51,303 nucleotides of DNA from Halorubrum sp. Boch-26 (GCF_029889805.1 NZ_JARANT010000006.1:1-51303); one strand, 5' to 3'. Positions 37,834-50,937 are shown, numbered from the stretch's first letter. The notes: a model not told the origin generated them from the sequence alone. Numbers and translations: made by a program.

Positions 37834-38277
37834 GTGAGTCCGATCTCCGCGACTGCGATCGCGACCGCAACTGCGATCGCACCCGCGACCGCACCCATAG
37901 CTGCGAGCGCACCCGCAACTGCGACCGCACCCGCGACCGCGACGGCGGCGTCGACTGCCGGCGGGTGGGGCGTAGAGGGGTCGCTTCCGCTGCTGGGCGT
38001 CGTGTTCGTCGCCGGCGTCGGAACGGGGCTCCTCTTTTTAGTGAGCCTCGTCGCCTACCGCCGTCGCCGGGGTGCGCAGTACGCGCTTATAAGCGTCGCC
38101 GTCGGCGCCCTCCTCGCCCGCTCGGTCGTGGGCGCGGGCACCGTCCTCGGCGTCGTGCCGATGCCGGTTCACCACTACCTCGAACACAGCTTCGACTTCC
38201 TCATCGCCGCGGTGGTCCTCTACGCGGTGTACGCGTACGCCCCCGGATCGGTGGGAGACGACGCGCCGTCGGAGTGA
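37834..38277 (+). CDS. Haloarchaeal three-span membrane protein with alanine/threonine-rich start
   Basis: A 147-residue protein from a GTG start; no better start precedes its first membrane segment. The first ~45 residues are a low-complexity ATAPATA sequence encoded by gcgaccgc-type hexamer repeats. Hydrophobic segments follow at about 55-78, 88-105 and 120-138, with the motif PVHHYLEHSFDFLIAAVVLYAVY. It is divergent from the tandem winged-helix regulator. The histidine pair between spans could bind metal; function unknown. Confidence 0.7.
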   Translation: MSPISATAIATATAIAPATAPIAASAPATATAPATATAASTAGGWGVEGSLPLLGVVFVAGVGTGLLFLVSLVAYRRRRGAQYALISVAVGALLARSVVGAGTVLGVVPMPVHHYLEHSFDFLIAAVVLYAVYAYAPGSVGDDAPSE

Positions 38278-38304
38278 CCGGGAGGCGGCGACTCGACCGC
38301 CCTC

Positions 38305-39168
38305 TCAGCTCCCGATCTCGCGGCGAACGCGCTCGATGGCCGCGTCGACGCGGCGACCCCACGCGAGCGTCGCACCCGCGACGACGGCGCCGAGGAGCGT
38401 CCAGCCGACCAGCGACCCGACCGCCCGGACGGTCGAGACGAACCCGCCCTCCGGGGCGAAGGCGACGCCGATCACGTGCTCGAAGACGAGCCCGCGGAAC
38501 GCCCCGTTCGGCGCGAGCGCGATCGCGCTCGGGACCGTCGTCGGGGACGCCCCGGCCGCGAGCGACCGGAGCAGGACGAGGTCGCCGCCGAGCACGCCCG
38601 CAACCAAGGCGAGGCTTCCGAGCGCGATGGCGCTGCGGCGGCTCGCGGCGAGCGCGGAGACGGCCGCCGCGAGCGACACGTACGCCGCGCCGAGGAGGAG
38701 GACGAACGCGAGGAACCGAACGTACAGCAGCGGCGAGTCGACCCCGGCGTGCGTCGCGAAGATCCCCGTGTCCGGCGCGGCGGTCAGCCAGACGACGACC
38801 CCGATGGCCGCGTACGGGACCCCGACGACGGCGACGAGCGCGACCGTTCGCGCCAGCAACACCCCCGTGACGTACTCGCCGACGCGGACCGGATAGGTCC
38901 GGATCACCGCGAGTTCGCCGCTCGCGGCGTCGGTGAGCAGCGCGCGGTAGCCCAACACCACCGCGACGAGCGGGACGAGCGCCTCGGTCGGGAGGAGCAG
39001 GTCCACGACCGCCGGCACGAAGCCGGTCGCGCCGCCGCCGCCAGCCGCGAGAAGGCCGCCGAGGGCGACGAGCAGCCCGACCGCCAGCACGCCGTAGCCG
39101 GGGGTCCGAACCACCGTCGCGAGCTCGCGCCGGAACACGGTCGCGACCCCAGAGAGGCGACCGCTCAT
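38305..39168 (-). CDS. nosY: NosY-like ABC-2 type permease
   Basis: A 287-residue integral membrane protein with about six spans (for example VVRTPGYGVLAVGLLVALGG; VALVAVVGVPYAAIGVVVWL) of the ABC-2 permease type. Its start overlaps the stop of the ATPase gene by four bases. With the ATPase and NosD it makes the NosDFY complex, needed for maturation of the copper CuZ centre of nitrous-oxide reductase. Identification rests mainly on the nosD-nosF-nosY order. Confidence 0.85.
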   Translation of the reverse strand: MSGRLSGVATVFRRELATVVRTPGYGVLAVGLLVALGGLLAAGGGGATGFVPAVVDLLLPTEALVPLVAVVLGYRALLTDAASGELAVIRTYPVRVGEYVTGVLLARTVALVAVVGVPYAAIGVVVWLTAAPDTGIFATHAGVDSPLLYVRFLAFVLLLGAAYVSLAAAVSALAASRRSAIALGSLALVAGVLGGDLVLLRSLAAGASPTTVPSAIALAPNGAFRGLVFEHVIGVAFAPEGGFVSTVRAVGSLVGWTLLGAVVAGATLAWGRRVDAAIERVRREIGS

Positions 39169-39959
39169 CGGTCCGACACCCCCGTGACGTGGACGTCCGG
39201 TTCCGCGTCGTCGCTCTCGCCGTCTCCGCCGGCCGCGTCGCCCGCGTCGGCCTCGTCGACCGCCTGCGCTTCGGTATCTTCCATCACGGCGCGATAGAGC
39301 TCGCTCGCATCGGCCGCGCCGTGCTCCTCGAGCAGCCGGTCCAGCGGCCCCGCGGCGGCGACCCGCCCCTGCCCGAGGATCGCGACACGGTCGGCGTGGG
39401 CGTCGACGAGGTCGAGCGCGTGCGAGGAGACGACGACCGCGGTGTCGCCGTCGGCGCGCCGGGCGGCCGCGCGGAACGCGCGCTCGCGCATCCCGGGGTC
39501 GAGCCCGCTCGCCGGCTCGTCGAGAACGACGAGCGAGGGGTCCCCGAGGACCGCCTGCGCGATGCCAAGCAGCCGTCGCATCCCGCCCGAGAGCGCGTCG
39601 ACGCGCCTGCCGCCCGCGTCGCCCAGCCCGACCCGTTCCAGCGCCGCGTCCGGGTCGTCGTCGACGAGCCGCGCGTAGAACGCGAGCGTCTCGCGAGCGG
39701 TGAACCCGTCCCGAAACGGTATCCGCTGGGGGAGGTAGCCGATCGGCTTCGGCCCGGTCGCACCGGGGTACCGGACCTCGCCCGCGGTCGGCTCCGTCGC
39801 GCCGACGAGCATTCTCAGTAACGTCGACTTCCCGGAGCCGTTCGGGCCGATGACGGCCGTAACGCCCGGCTCGAAGGCGAGCGACACGTCGTCGAGCACT
39901 CGGACGCCGCCGTACGTGCGAGCCACCTCGGAGAGGCTCGCGACGAGGTCGTCAGGCAT
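39165..39959 (-). CDS. nosF: NosF-like ABC transporter ATPase
   Basis: A 264-residue ABC ATPase with Walker A GPNGSGKST (residues 38-46), Q-loop GYLPQR, signature LSGGMRR (123-129), Walker B LVVLDEP (143-149) and a histidine switch near SSHALD. The C-terminal ~40 residues are acidic and variable. It overlaps nosD upstream by eight bases and nosY downstream by four, so the three subunits are coupled. Confidence 0.92.
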   Translation of the reverse strand: MPDDLVASLSEVARTYGGVRVLDDVSLAFEPGVTAVIGPNGSGKSTLLRMLVGATEPTAGEVRYPGATGPKPIGYLPQRIPFRDGFTARETLAFYARLVDDDPDAALERVGLGDAGGRRVDALSGGMRRLLGIAQAVLGDPSLVVLDEPASGLDPGMRERAFRAAARRADGDTAVVVSSHALDLVDAHADRVAILGQGRVAAAGPLDRLLEEHGAADASELYRAVMEDTEAQAVDEADAGDAAGGDGESDDAEPDVHVTGVSDR

Positions 39960-41982
39960 CGGCCACCCCGCTCGTCGCGTTCCGAGCGCGTGTGGTCATC
40001 GTGTCGGCGTTTCCGTCGTCGTCTCCGCCGCCGAATCGGGGGCGCCAGTCGGCGCGGACCGGCCCCGCGTCAGGGTCGAGCGCCGCCGCCACCCGCTCGG
40101 GCGAGTACGGCTCGGTCGCCGGCGCCGGGTCGATGATGCTCCCCGAGCGCGCACCGGGGACCGTCCCGCGGAGGCGGTCGAGGAGGGCGACCGCCGGCGA
40201 CTCGCGCACGGCGACGACGGCGACCTCGCGGTGGAGCGCGCCGTCGACGGGCGAGGTCGGTCGATACGCGCGCTCGCCGGGCTCGTGGGTCCCGACGTTC
40301 GCGCCCTCCCAGTAGTTCCCGCGGTCGCCGTCGGCCCAGACCCGGAGCGCGCCCGCTCCGGCGGCCGCGTGGTCCGCGTTGGCGACGAAGTCGTTCTCGA
40401 CGATCCGGCTCGACGGAACGACCGTGGTCGCGCGGGCCCCGAGTTCGTTGTTCGCGGCGACGTTGCGCTCGTACAGGGATCCGCGCGAGCTGGTCGAGAA
40501 GCCGAGCTCGTTGCCGACGAGGGTGTTGTACCCGATGTACGCACGGGTTCCCGACGCCTGGATCCCCGCGCCCGAGTCCCGCACGTCGTTGCCGACGATC
40601 GCGTTGCCCGAGGGGCGCGTCATCACCGTGACGCCGCCGAACAGTTCGTCGCGGAACGCGTTGTCGGCGATCAGCGCGTCGCCCGTGTACATGAGGTGAA
40701 CCCCGTACCGATTGTCCGCGAACGCGGAGTTCCGGACGACCGAGCCGTCGGCGCGGTGGAGGTAGATCCCGTCGCGGCCGCCCGAGAACGCGCTGTCCGT
40801 CACCGTCACCCGCGACCCCATGCCGGTGACCCCCATGAACCCGTCCTGCCACTCGTCCGTCCCGTCGACGCGGAGGTCCCGAACGACCGCGCGAGAGCCC
40901 TCCCGCAGGAGCAGGCCGCTCGCGTTCGCCTCGATCGTCACGTCGTCGACGAAGAGCCCCGGGGCGTCGATCGCGCGGATCCCCGCGTCGCCGTGGCCGT
41001 ACCCGAGCTGGATGTTGGTGTCCCACGCCCCGTCGTCGCGGTCCCGACCCTCGCGCGCCGCCTCCGGGTCGCGCGTCTGGTTGCCGCTCCCGTCGATGTC
41101 GACTCCGGTGATCGCCACGTCCCGTGCCCGCACCGTGATCACCGAGCCGTTCCCGTCGCCGCTGACCCGCGCGTCGTCGCCGGCGATCGTGACCGACTCG
41201 TTCACCGTCAGGGTCTCCTCGTAGGTGCCCGGCGGGACGACGACGGTCGTGTTCGCCGGCGCGGCCGCGAGCGCCGCCTCGACCGTCGGCGCGTCCTCTC
41301 CGACGACGACCGAGACGGGTCGGTCGGCGCGACGCTCGGCGGCCGCGACGCGATCGTCGGCCGCGGCCCACCGCTCGGGGGCCATTCCCCGCACCGCCGC
41401 CGCGGAGTCCGTGTCGAACGATCCCCCTCGGACCGCCTCCCAGCCGACCACCCGCCCGCCGTGGTCGGCGGCGAACGCCTCGGCGGCGTCCCGCTCCCGG
41501 AACGGGACGACCGTCTCGCCGGCCGGGCTCCGGGCGTCGCTCCCGACCACGTAGGCCGCCTCCGGGGCCGGCGTCCACTCGCCGGCCAGCTCGGCCGCGA
41601 ACAGTCCGGTCTCGGTCGTCCCCGGCCGCGCGTCGTCGAACGTCTCGACGTAGGCGACGACGGGGTAGCCGAACTGCCGTTCCGTCCGGTCGTCGTCGAA
41701 CGTCGCCGCGAACGACTCGACGCCGTTGTACCCGACGACGTACTGGAGCTGGGAGTAGAAGACCTGCGTCCGCGGAATCGTCGCCGACCCCGCCATCAGG
41801 GCGTCCGTCTCCGAGGAGAGGCCGAGCTCGACGACGTCGTCGTAGGCGACCGGCGACGGCGCGGCCGACTCGGGGTCGGCGACGAACGCTCCCGCCGTCG
41901 CGGCCGCCCCGACGAGGAGGAGCGCCGCGAGCGCGAGCCGGACCGGGAGCGACGGATCGCCGTAAGGGTCGAAACGCGTCAC
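39952..41982 (-). CDS. nosD: NosD periplasmic-type copper-processing protein with NosL-like N-terminal segment
   Basis: A 676-residue exported protein with an N-terminal hydrophobic segment (LALAALLLVGAAATAGAF). Residues ~105-190 (VAYVETFDDARP... VVPFRERDAAEAFAADHGG) resemble a NosL-type domain. Residues ~225-570 form a right-handed beta-helix of CASH repeats (SGGRDGIYLHRADGS, ADNRYGVHLMYTGDALIADN, FGGVTVMTRPSGN). NosD works with NosF and NosY at the membrane to load or mature the nitrous-oxide reductase copper-sulfur cluster. The C-terminal ~90 residues are acidic. Divergent nosL follows. Confidence 0.92.
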   Translation of the reverse strand: MTRFDPYGDPSLPVRLALAALLLVGAAATAGAFVADPESAAPSPVAYDDVVELGLSSETDALMAGSATIPRTQVFYSQLQYVVGYNGVESFAATFDDDRTERQFGYPVVAYVETFDDARPGTTETGLFAAELAGEWTPAPEAAYVVGSDARSPAGETVVPFRERDAAEAFAADHGGRVVGWEAVRGGSFDTDSAAAVRGMAPERWAAADDRVAAAERRADRPVSVVVGEDAPTVEAALAAAPANTTVVVPPGTYEETLTVNESVTIAGDDARVSGDGNGSVITVRARDVAITGVDIDGSGNQTRDPEAAREGRDRDDGAWDTNIQLGYGHGDAGIRAIDAPGLFVDDVTIEANASGLLLREGSRAVVRDLRVDGTDEWQDGFMGVTGMGSRVTVTDSAFSGGRDGIYLHRADGSVVRNSAFADNRYGVHLMYTGDALIADNAFRDELFGGVTVMTRPSGNAIVGNDVRDSGAGIQASGTRAYIGYNTLVGNELGFSTSSRGSLYERNVAANNELGARATTVVPSSRIVENDFVANADHAAAGAGALRVWADGDRGNYWEGANVGTHEPGERAYRPTSPVDGALHREVAVVAVRESPAVALLDRLRGTVPGARSGSIIDPAPATEPYSPERVAAALDPDAGPVRADWRPRFGGGDDDGNADTMTTRARNATSGVADA

Positions 41983-42088
41983 GGCGACCCTTTGAACGCT
42001 GGGGGTTTAGCCGGTTTGGTTCGTTCCTCGAACGGACTGTTGAATAGCTCCCGAGAGCCTAAGACGGTTGTCTTCGAACTATTAGGTG

Positions 42089-42658
42089 ATGACAGAACAA
42101 ACACTCCCGTCGGTGTCGCGTCGGCGTCTGCTCGCCGGCGTCGGCGCGGGCGTCTCGCTGGCGGCCGCCGGCTGTCTGGGGGAGGAGAGCGCGTCGATCA
42201 CCCCGGTTTCGCTCGACGGCGAGCGCGCCTGCGACCAGTGTGGCATGATTGTCGAGGACCACCCCGGTCCGGTCGGCCAGGTTCACTTCGAGGACGACGA
42301 GCCCGAGGGCGGGCGACCGGGACAGTTCTGCAGCAGCACCTGCACCTACACCTACCGGTTCGACGCGGAGGAGGCGGGGCGGACCCCGCTGGCGACGTTC
42401 CTCACCGACTACTCGCTCGTCGATCAGGAGGTGTTCGAGGAGGGTTCCGACACGATGTTCTCCTCGCACGTCGAGAGCGAGGCGTTCTCGCGGACGACCG
42501 AACTCACGGTCGTCGCGCGAAGCGAGGTCGTCGGCGCCATGGGTCCCGAACTGATCCCGTTCAGCGAGGAAGACGACGTGTCGTCGTTCGTCGAGGAGTA
42601 CGGCGGCGAGCCGATGCCCGCGGAGGACGTCGAGCGATCGACGCTCGAAGCGTTATAA
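42089..42658 (+). CDS. nosL: NosL copper-binding lipoprotein
   Basis: A 189-residue protein starting at ATG 42089 (a GTG one codon earlier is possible). A twin-arginine-like signal with lipobox (SRRRLLAGV ... AAAGC, Cys29) precedes Cys48-x2-Cys51-Gly-Met53 (CDQCGM), the NosL copper(I) site. A further CSSTC lies at about residues 79-83. NosL donates copper for nitrous-oxide reductase maturation. It is divergent from nosD across a 106-base promoter region. Confidence 0.9.
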   Translation: MTEQTLPSVSRRRLLAGVGAGVSLAAAGCLGEESASITPVSLDGERACDQCGMIVEDHPGPVGQVHFEDDEPEGGRPGQFCSSTCTYTYRFDAEEAGRTPLATFLTDYSLVDQEVFEEGSDTMFSSHVESEAFSRTTELTVVARSEVVGAMGPELIPFSEEDDVSSFVEEYGGEPMPAEDVERSTLEAL

Positions 42659-42798
42659 ATAGTCGAGCGAGGCCGGCGTATTTACAATAAGCCGAGCCCG
42701 CCGGCGTCGAGCCCGCCGGCGTATTCGTTATAAACAGGTCGTCGCGAGCGCGGGTCGCTTATAAACGGTGCGTGAGTGTACGACGGCGTTTCCGCCGG
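42659..42798. other. Spacer with tandem GAGCCCGCCGGCGT and TTATAAAC elements
   Basis: GAGCCCGCCGGCGT occurs twice in tandem near 42696-42723, and TTATAAAC twice (near 42730 and 42758). The genes on both sides end here, so these are likely termination or structural elements, not a promoter. Confidence 0.4.
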
Positions 42799-46023
<3,225 letters not shown>

Positions 46024-46181
46024 TACGCGGACGGAATACGTTCATCGTAATAAGGCCGACGATAGAATACGAATCTCGCAGCGAGTTTGCGATTTTCGCA
46101 AGGTACGTCGAGACATGACACGCGAGGCGGTTTAGCACACGACCCGGTGACTTATGCCGATGTCGGACGGAAGCCGCCAGC

Positions 46182-47219
46182 ATGTCGTTTACGACGCCCC
46201 CGCCGCTCGGGGACGACCAGGCGCTCGCGGTCGTGGCGCCCTCGCGACCGGCCGAGGCGACGACGCTCCGGATCGGCCGCGAACGACTCGCGGCCCTCGG
46301 CGTCGAGACTCGCGTGTTCCCGACCGCGGACCCCGACCGCGAGGAGCCGGCGTCGCCGGCGACGCGCGCGGCCGACATCGAGGACGCCTTCGCCGACCCG
46401 GAGATCGGCGCCGTCATGGCGTACACCGGCGGCGACGACCAGATACGCGTCCTGCGGCACCTCGACGGCGACGCGCTCGCCGCGAATCCGACCCGATTCT
46501 TCGGGTACAGCGACAACGACAACCTCCGGCTGTTCCTCTGGAACCGCGGGATTGTCAGCTACGGGCTCGGAATCCACCCGGACCTCGTCTGTGACCCCGA
46601 GCTCCGCCCCTACGCCGAGCGGCACCTCCGTCGCGCGCTGTTCGAGGACTCGCTCGGCGCCGTCGAACCGGCCGACGAGTGGACCGACCACTGGTTCGAC
46701 TTCGAGACGGGCGAGCGGCGCGCGTGGCGCGAGAACCCCGGACCGACGACGTGGGTCGGTCCGGACGCCGATCCCGAGGACCCCGTCCGTGGCCGAGTGT
46801 GGGGCGGCTCCTTCGGGATCGTGAAGTGGCACCTCCAGGTGGGCCGGTACCTGCCGGACCCCGAGCGGCTCGACGGGGCCGTCCTCGCGCTGGAAACCTC
46901 GGAGGACGTGCCCCCGCCGCGCGAGGTCGGCTACACCCTTCGCGCGATGGGCGAGCGCAGGCTCTTGGAGCAGTTCGACGGGGTCCTCGTCGGTCGTCCG
47001 CGGACGAACGCGCCGACCCTGGAGTGGGACCCGGATCCGAACGAGTACCCCGCGGAGCTGGAACGCGTCGTGACTCGCGAGGTCGAACGGTACGCCCCCG
47101 ACGCGATGGTCGGCTTCGGCTACGACTTCGGCCACACGGACCCGTCGTTCCCGCTCCCGCTCGGCGCGGTCGCGACGCTCGACCCGACGGACGGAGCGCT
47201 CCGGTTCGGGCCGGACTGA
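46182..47219 (+). CDS. S66 family LD-carboxypeptidase (MccF-like)
   Basis: A 345-residue protein with the S66 catalytic set in the expected order: Ser110 (FFGYSDNDN), Glu239 (LALETSED) and His318 (GFGYDFGHTD, followed by the PLG motif). MAYTGGDDQIRVLRHLD matches the substrate-loop region. Family members cut L,D-peptide bonds of murein or detoxify microcin C-like compounds. Haloarchaea lack murein, so peptide-nucleotide detoxification or another peptide substrate is more likely. Confidence 0.9.
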   Translation: MSFTTPPPLGDDQALAVVAPSRPAEATTLRIGRERLAALGVETRVFPTADPDREEPASPATRAADIEDAFADPEIGAVMAYTGGDDQIRVLRHLDGDALAANPTRFFGYSDNDNLRLFLWNRGIVSYGLGIHPDLVCDPELRPYAERHLRRALFEDSLGAVEPADEWTDHWFDFETGERRAWRENPGPTTWVGPDADPEDPVRGRVWGGSFGIVKWHLQVGRYLPDPERLDGAVLALETSEDVPPPREVGYTLRAMGERRLLEQFDGVLVGRPRTNAPTLEWDPDPNEYPAELERVVTREVERYAPDAMVGFGYDFGHTDPSFPLPLGAVATLDPTDGALRFGPD

Positions 47220-47269
47220 CCGCGGTCCCCTCGTTCGCCGGCGGGGGCGCCGCGACCGCGCCGCCGCGA

Positions 47270-47485
47270 TCAGGTCTCCAGCCGGTACCGGTAGGGCCGG
47301 TCCGCAATGACCTCGACCTCGCCGCGCTCGGCCCACCGACCCAGCACGGTCGCGACGCGGTGCGGGCTGTCGATCTCCTCGCACTCGTCGGCGAGCGCAA
47401 GGATCTCCCGCGCCGTCAGCGGCTCGTCGGCCTCGGCGAGCACGCTGCGAATCCGGTCGTACCGGTCGTATTCACCGGTCCTCAT
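47270..47485 (-). CDS. Small winged-helix-like haloarchaeal protein
   Basis: A 71-residue protein reading as one winged-helix unit: YDRIRSVLAEADEPLTAREILALADEC (helix-turn-helix), then RVATVLGRWAERGEVEVIADRPYRYRLE (wing). It probably binds DNA. A TATA-like ATATAGGG stretch lies just upstream on its strand (around 47508-47516), fitting a leaderless start at 47485. It converges with the carboxypeptidase gene. Confidence 0.75.
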   Translation of the reverse strand: MRTGEYDRYDRIRSVLAEADEPLTAREILALADECEEIDSPHRVATVLGRWAERGEVEVIADRPYRYRLET

Positions 47486-47627
47486 ACGTCTTACGTACGG
47501 GACCCGTACATATAGGGTTCAGTGAGACAGGGGTCGGACAACCGTCTGACAGAAGGGCTGAAACAGTGTTTTTCGGCCGTTTGAGCGGCCTCACGGAATG
47601 TAGTTTTAAAAGACCCGAGATCCGCGG

Positions 47628-48161
47628 TCAGGCGTACGGATCCTCGGTCTCGAGGTCGCGCTCGGCGCGGTACTGCTCGACGAACTCGCTCACGTCGAAC
47701 TCGACCATCTCCGCTTCGAACGCCGAGAGCGCCTCGTCGTCGTCGGCGTGGCTCACGGCGTGCTCCATCAGTTCGACGACGAGCTCGACGACGATCTCGT
47801 GGAGGCGGCGGGAGTCGAAGTCGGTCACCCACGCCATCGCGTAGCCGACATCGGCGTTCTCGCTGGCGTCGGAGGCGACGACGGCCTCGGGGAACTCCTC
47901 TAACACGACGCCGAGCAGGTGCGGGGTGTCGAACTCCGGCATCTCCTCGCTGGTCGTCTCGATCGCCTCGCGGAGCACCTCGACGAGGAAGTCGGGGAGG
48001 AAGCGCTCAGGGGGGTGCACGTCCATCACGACCGCGTGCGTCTCGCCGCAGTCGCACTTGAACTCGCGCATCCCGAGGTCCAGTTCGCCGGACGCCATCG
48101 TCTGTCCGCAGGGCAGCTCCAGCGTGTTCTCGTCACCGCCCGGGACGCGCGGCTGGGACAT
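47628..48161 (-). CDS. Haloarchaeal conserved protein (DUF5815-type)
   Basis: A 177-residue acidic protein. The N-terminal ~50 residues hold cysteines and histidine in a zinc-binding pattern (LPCGQTM ... FKCDCGETHAVVMDVHPPE). The rest is helical (FLPDFLVEVLREAIETTSEE; LHEIVVELVVELMEHAVSHADDDE). The layout matches a conserved uncharacterised haloarchaeal family; the family number is from memory. It sits just downstream of cdc48 on the same strand, 61 bases away, possibly co-transcribed. Confidence 0.75.
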   Translation of the reverse strand: MSQPRVPGGDENTLELPCGQTMASGELDLGMREFKCDCGETHAVVMDVHPPERFLPDFLVEVLREAIETTSEEMPEFDTPHLLGVVLEEFPEAVVASDASENADVGYAMAWVTDFDSRRLHEIVVELVVELMEHAVSHADDDEALSAFEAEMVEFDVSEFVEQYRAERDLETEDPYA

Positions 48162-48222
48162 GGCCTCGCTTGGTCGGTGTCGGAGTTAAAAGGCGCGGAA
48201 CGGAACGCTTGAGACGGATCGC

Positions 48223-50442
48223 CTACTGGAACCCGATCCGGCCGCCGGTGTCGCGAAGCGTCTCGCCGCCCCCGCCGAACTGCTCTTCGACCTCCTCGTA
48301 GTACGCGAGGATGTCGTCGTTGATCGTGGGGCGCACCGACTCCAGCGCGCGCCGGAAGTGCTTCATCTCGACCTCCTCGGCGTCGTCGTCGTCGCGCAGC
48401 GCCTCGATGGCGGCCTCGCGAGCGATCCCCTCGAGGTCGGAGCCGACGTAGCCGTCCGTGATCTCCGCGATCTCGCGGAGGCTCACGTCGGGCGCGAGCG
48501 GCGTGTCCCCGGTGTGGATGTCGAGGATCTGCTCGCGACCCCCCTGGTCAGGCTGGCCGATCATCACGAGCCGGTCGAACCGGCCCGAACGCAGCAGGGC
48601 GGGGTCGATCATGTCGGGGCGGTTGGTGGCGCCGATCACCATCACGTCGCCCATGTCTTCGAGCCCGTCGAGCTCGGTGAGCAGCTGGTTGACGACGCGC
48701 TCGGAGACGTTGTTCCCCATCTCTTGCCCGCGCGAGGGCGCGAGGCTGTCGAGCTCGTCGAAGAAGATGATCGTCGGGCTCACCTGCCGGGCCTTCCGGA
48801 AGGTCTGCCGGATCGCCTTCTCCGACTCGCCGACCCACTTCGAGAGCAGCTGCGGCCCCCTGACCGAGATGAAGTTCGCGTTCGTCTCGTTTGCGACCGC
48901 CTTCGCCATCAGCGTCTTCCCGGTGCCGGGCGGCCCGTACAGCAGCACGCCCTTCGGGGCGTTGACGCCCATCCGGTCGAACTTCTCGGGCGAGGTGAGC
49001 GGCCACTCGACCGACTCCTGCACCTGCTGTTGCGCGTCGGAGAGCCCGCCAACGTCGTCCCACGATATTTTCGGGAGCTCGACGAGCACCTCCCGCATCG
49101 CGGACGGCTCCACCTCCGTGAGCGCGCTCGAGAAGTCGTCGCGCTTGACGATCATCCGGTCGATCAGGCTCGGCGGCACCTCCTCGTCGTCGAGATCGAT
49201 CTCGGGGAGGTAGCGCCGGAGCGCCTTCATCGCGGCCTCCTTCGTCAGGCTCTCGATGTCGGCGCCGACGAAGCCGTGCGTCTCGTCGGCGAGGTGATCG
49301 AGGCTCACGTCGTCAGAGAGCGGCATCCCGCGGGTGTGGATCTGGAGGATCTCCTTGCGGCCCACCTCGTCGGGGACGCCGATCTCGATCTCGCGGTCGA
49401 ACCGCCCCGGACGACGGAGCGCGGGGTCGACGCTGTCGACGCGGTTGGTCGCGCCGATGACGACCACCTGCCCGCGCGTCTCGAGGCCGTCCATCATCGT
49501 CAGCAGCTGCGCGACGACGCGGCGCTCGACCTCGCCGGTGACGTCCTCGCGCTTGGGCGCGATCGAGTCGAGCTCGTCGATGAAGATGATGCTGGGGCTC
49601 TCCTCTTTCGCGTCCTCGAAGATCTCCCTGAGCTGCTGTTCGGACTCGCCGTAGTACTTCGAGATTATCTCCGGACCGGCGATCGAGAAGAACGACGCCG
49701 ACGTCTCGTTGGCGACCGCCTTCGCGAGCAGGGTCTTCCCGGTGCCGGGCGGGCCGTGCAGGAGGACGCCCTGCGGCGGCTCGATCCCGAGCTTCGAGAA
49801 GATCTGCGGGTGTTTCATCGGCAGTTCGACCATCTCGCGGACGCGCTGGATCTCCGACTGGAGGCCGCCGATGTCCTCGTAGGTGATCCCGCCGCCGGTC
49901 TTCTCGAACCCGGAGATAGGCTCCTCGCGGAGCTCGACCTCGGTGTCCTCGGTGATCAGGCAGACGCCGTCGGGCTCGGTCTCGACCGCGATCAGCGGGA
50001 TCGCCTGCCCGGGCGACCGCATGAACGGGTGGTTCGTCGAGGACATGACGGGGACGATGTCACGCTCGACGACCGGCCGCTTGAGGATCTGCCGCTTCAC
50101 CATCCCGGCGGCGTCGGAGCCGAACTGGACCGACGCCTCCTCCGGCGGGGCTAAGACGAGCTTGTCGGCCTTCTCGGCCTCCGCTTTCCGGATCGTCACG
50201 CGCTCGCCGATGCCGACGTCGGCGTTCTGGCGGGTGAATCCGTCGACGCGGACGGTGTCGGTGTTCCAGTCCTGGCGGTCGGCGCGCCAGACCTTCGCGG
50301 CGGTGGTCTCCGCGCCCTCGATCTCGATGATGTCGCCGGGCGAGAGCTTGAGGTGCAACAGCGTGTCGGGGTCGAGCCTGGCGATGCCGCGCCCGGAGTC
50401 GTTCGGGTACGCCTTCGCCACTTCGAGTTGGACTTCGTTCAT
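48223..50442 (-). CDS. cdc48: Cdc48/VAT-type AAA ATPase
   Basis: A 739-residue protein. The N-terminal double-psi barrel plus alpha/beta domain (residues 1-180, [19 protein letters not shown]) is followed by D1 with Walker A GPPGTGKT (230-237) and Walker B IIFIDE (285-290), and D2 with a second GPPGTGKT (near 503) and IIFFDE. Arginine-finger regions ([16 protein letters not shown]) are present. The hexamer unfolds proteins, probably for the proteasome. The start MNEVQLEV is chosen; a 41-residue arginine-rich extension to 50565 is not protein-like. Confidence 0.97.
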   Translation of the reverse strand: MNEVQLEVAKAYPNDSGRGIARLDPDTLLHLKLSPGDIIEIEGAETTAAKVWRADRQDWNTDTVRVDGFTRQNADVGIGERVTIRKAEAEKADKLVLAPPEEASVQFGSDAAGMVKRQILKRPVVERDIVPVMSSTNHPFMRSPGQAIPLIAVETEPDGVCLITEDTEVELREEPISGFEKTGGGITYEDIGGLQSEIQRVREMVELPMKHPQIFSKLGIEPPQGVLLHGPPGTGKTLLAKAVANETSASFFSIAGPEIISKYYGESEQQLREIFEDAKEESPSIIFIDELDSIAPKREDVTGEVERRVVAQLLTMMDGLETRGQVVVIGATNRVDSVDPALRRPGRFDREIEIGVPDEVGRKEILQIHTRGMPLSDDVSLDHLADETHGFVGADIESLTKEAAMKALRRYLPEIDLDDEEVPPSLIDRMIVKRDDFSSALTEVEPSAMREVLVELPKISWDDVGGLSDAQQQVQESVEWPLTSPEKFDRMGVNAPKGVLLYGPPGTGKTLMAKAVANETNANFISVRGPQLLSKWVGESEKAIRQTFRKARQVSPTIIFFDELDSLAPSRGQEMGNNVSERVVNQLLTELDGLEDMGDVMVIGATNRPDMIDPALLRSGRFDRLVMIGQPDQGGREQILDIHTGDTPLAPDVSLREIAEITDGYVGSDLEGIAREAAIEALRDDDDAEEVEMKHFRRALESVRPTINDDILAYYEEVEEQFGGGGETLRDTGGRIGFQ

Positions 50443-50656
50443 GGTTCCTCGCGGGGGTTGTCCGTATCTCCATCCGGTTCGGGAATAAGCCTGTTGCCCG
50501 TGCCGGCGCCGCCGGTCCGTCCGGGAGAACCGGGGGCTGCGGCGGACTGTGGTATCATGTGCCACGGTTAGACGTGCACACTTAAAATGCCGTCGTAAGC
50601 GTGCGTTTTCGCCGTCGTTCCGGCGGCGGCACCCTCACGATTTTAGCCGCTCAGCG

Positions 50657-50857
50657 ATGAGTTCGGTCGTGTTCGATTCGCTCTCCGGACCGATGCGAAT
50701 GCTGCTCTCTCGGGTCGCCTTCCTGCTCGTCGGCGCGCTCGTCGGCCTCGGGCTGTACGCGCTCGACGTGGGCGGTATCCTCGCCGTCCCGCTCGCGGTG
50801 GTCGGAGTCCTAGCCGCCGGCGAACTGTACCTCTTCGCGGTCGCCGAGACCGCGTAG
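50657..50857 (+). CDS. Small two-span haloarchaeal membrane protein
   Basis: A 66-residue protein starting MSSVVFDSLSGPMRMLLSR with two hydrophobic segments (VAFLLVGALVGLGLYALDVGG; LAVPLAVVGVLAAGELYLFAV). Small proteins of this layout are conserved next to cdc48 in haloarchaea, as far as I recall; no function is known. It is divergent from cdc48 across a 214-base intergenic region. The frame opens earlier, but the ATG at 50657 removes a basic non-membrane leader. Confidence 0.75.
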   Translation: MSSVVFDSLSGPMRMLLSRVAFLLVGALVGLGLYALDVGGILAVPLAVVGVLAAGELYLFAVAETA

Positions 50858-50937
50858 TGCGTGCCCCCGTCGACGCCGCTCGGGGCGTCCGGTCCCGGAT
50901 CACGGGGTATTTGTCCCGCGATCGCCTCCGGACTGGT

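Noticed and set aside
37850-37960. Hexamer repeats (gcgaccgc type) as a possible repeat element
   Set aside because: They encode a low-complexity alanine/threonine/proline leader in frame with the membrane protein; simple-sequence expansion is enough.
39850-42690. 946-codon open frame opposite nosD
   Set aside because: Antisense shadow of a very G+C-rich gene; the product is an arginine/valine/aspartate-rich artefact.
48358-50154. 598-codon open frame opposite cdc48
   Set aside because: Antisense shadow of an unmistakable AAA ATPase.
50443-50565. 41-residue N-terminal extension of Cdc48
   Set aside because: Arginine-rich and unlike the family; the MNEVQLEV start gives the normal Cdc48 N-domain.
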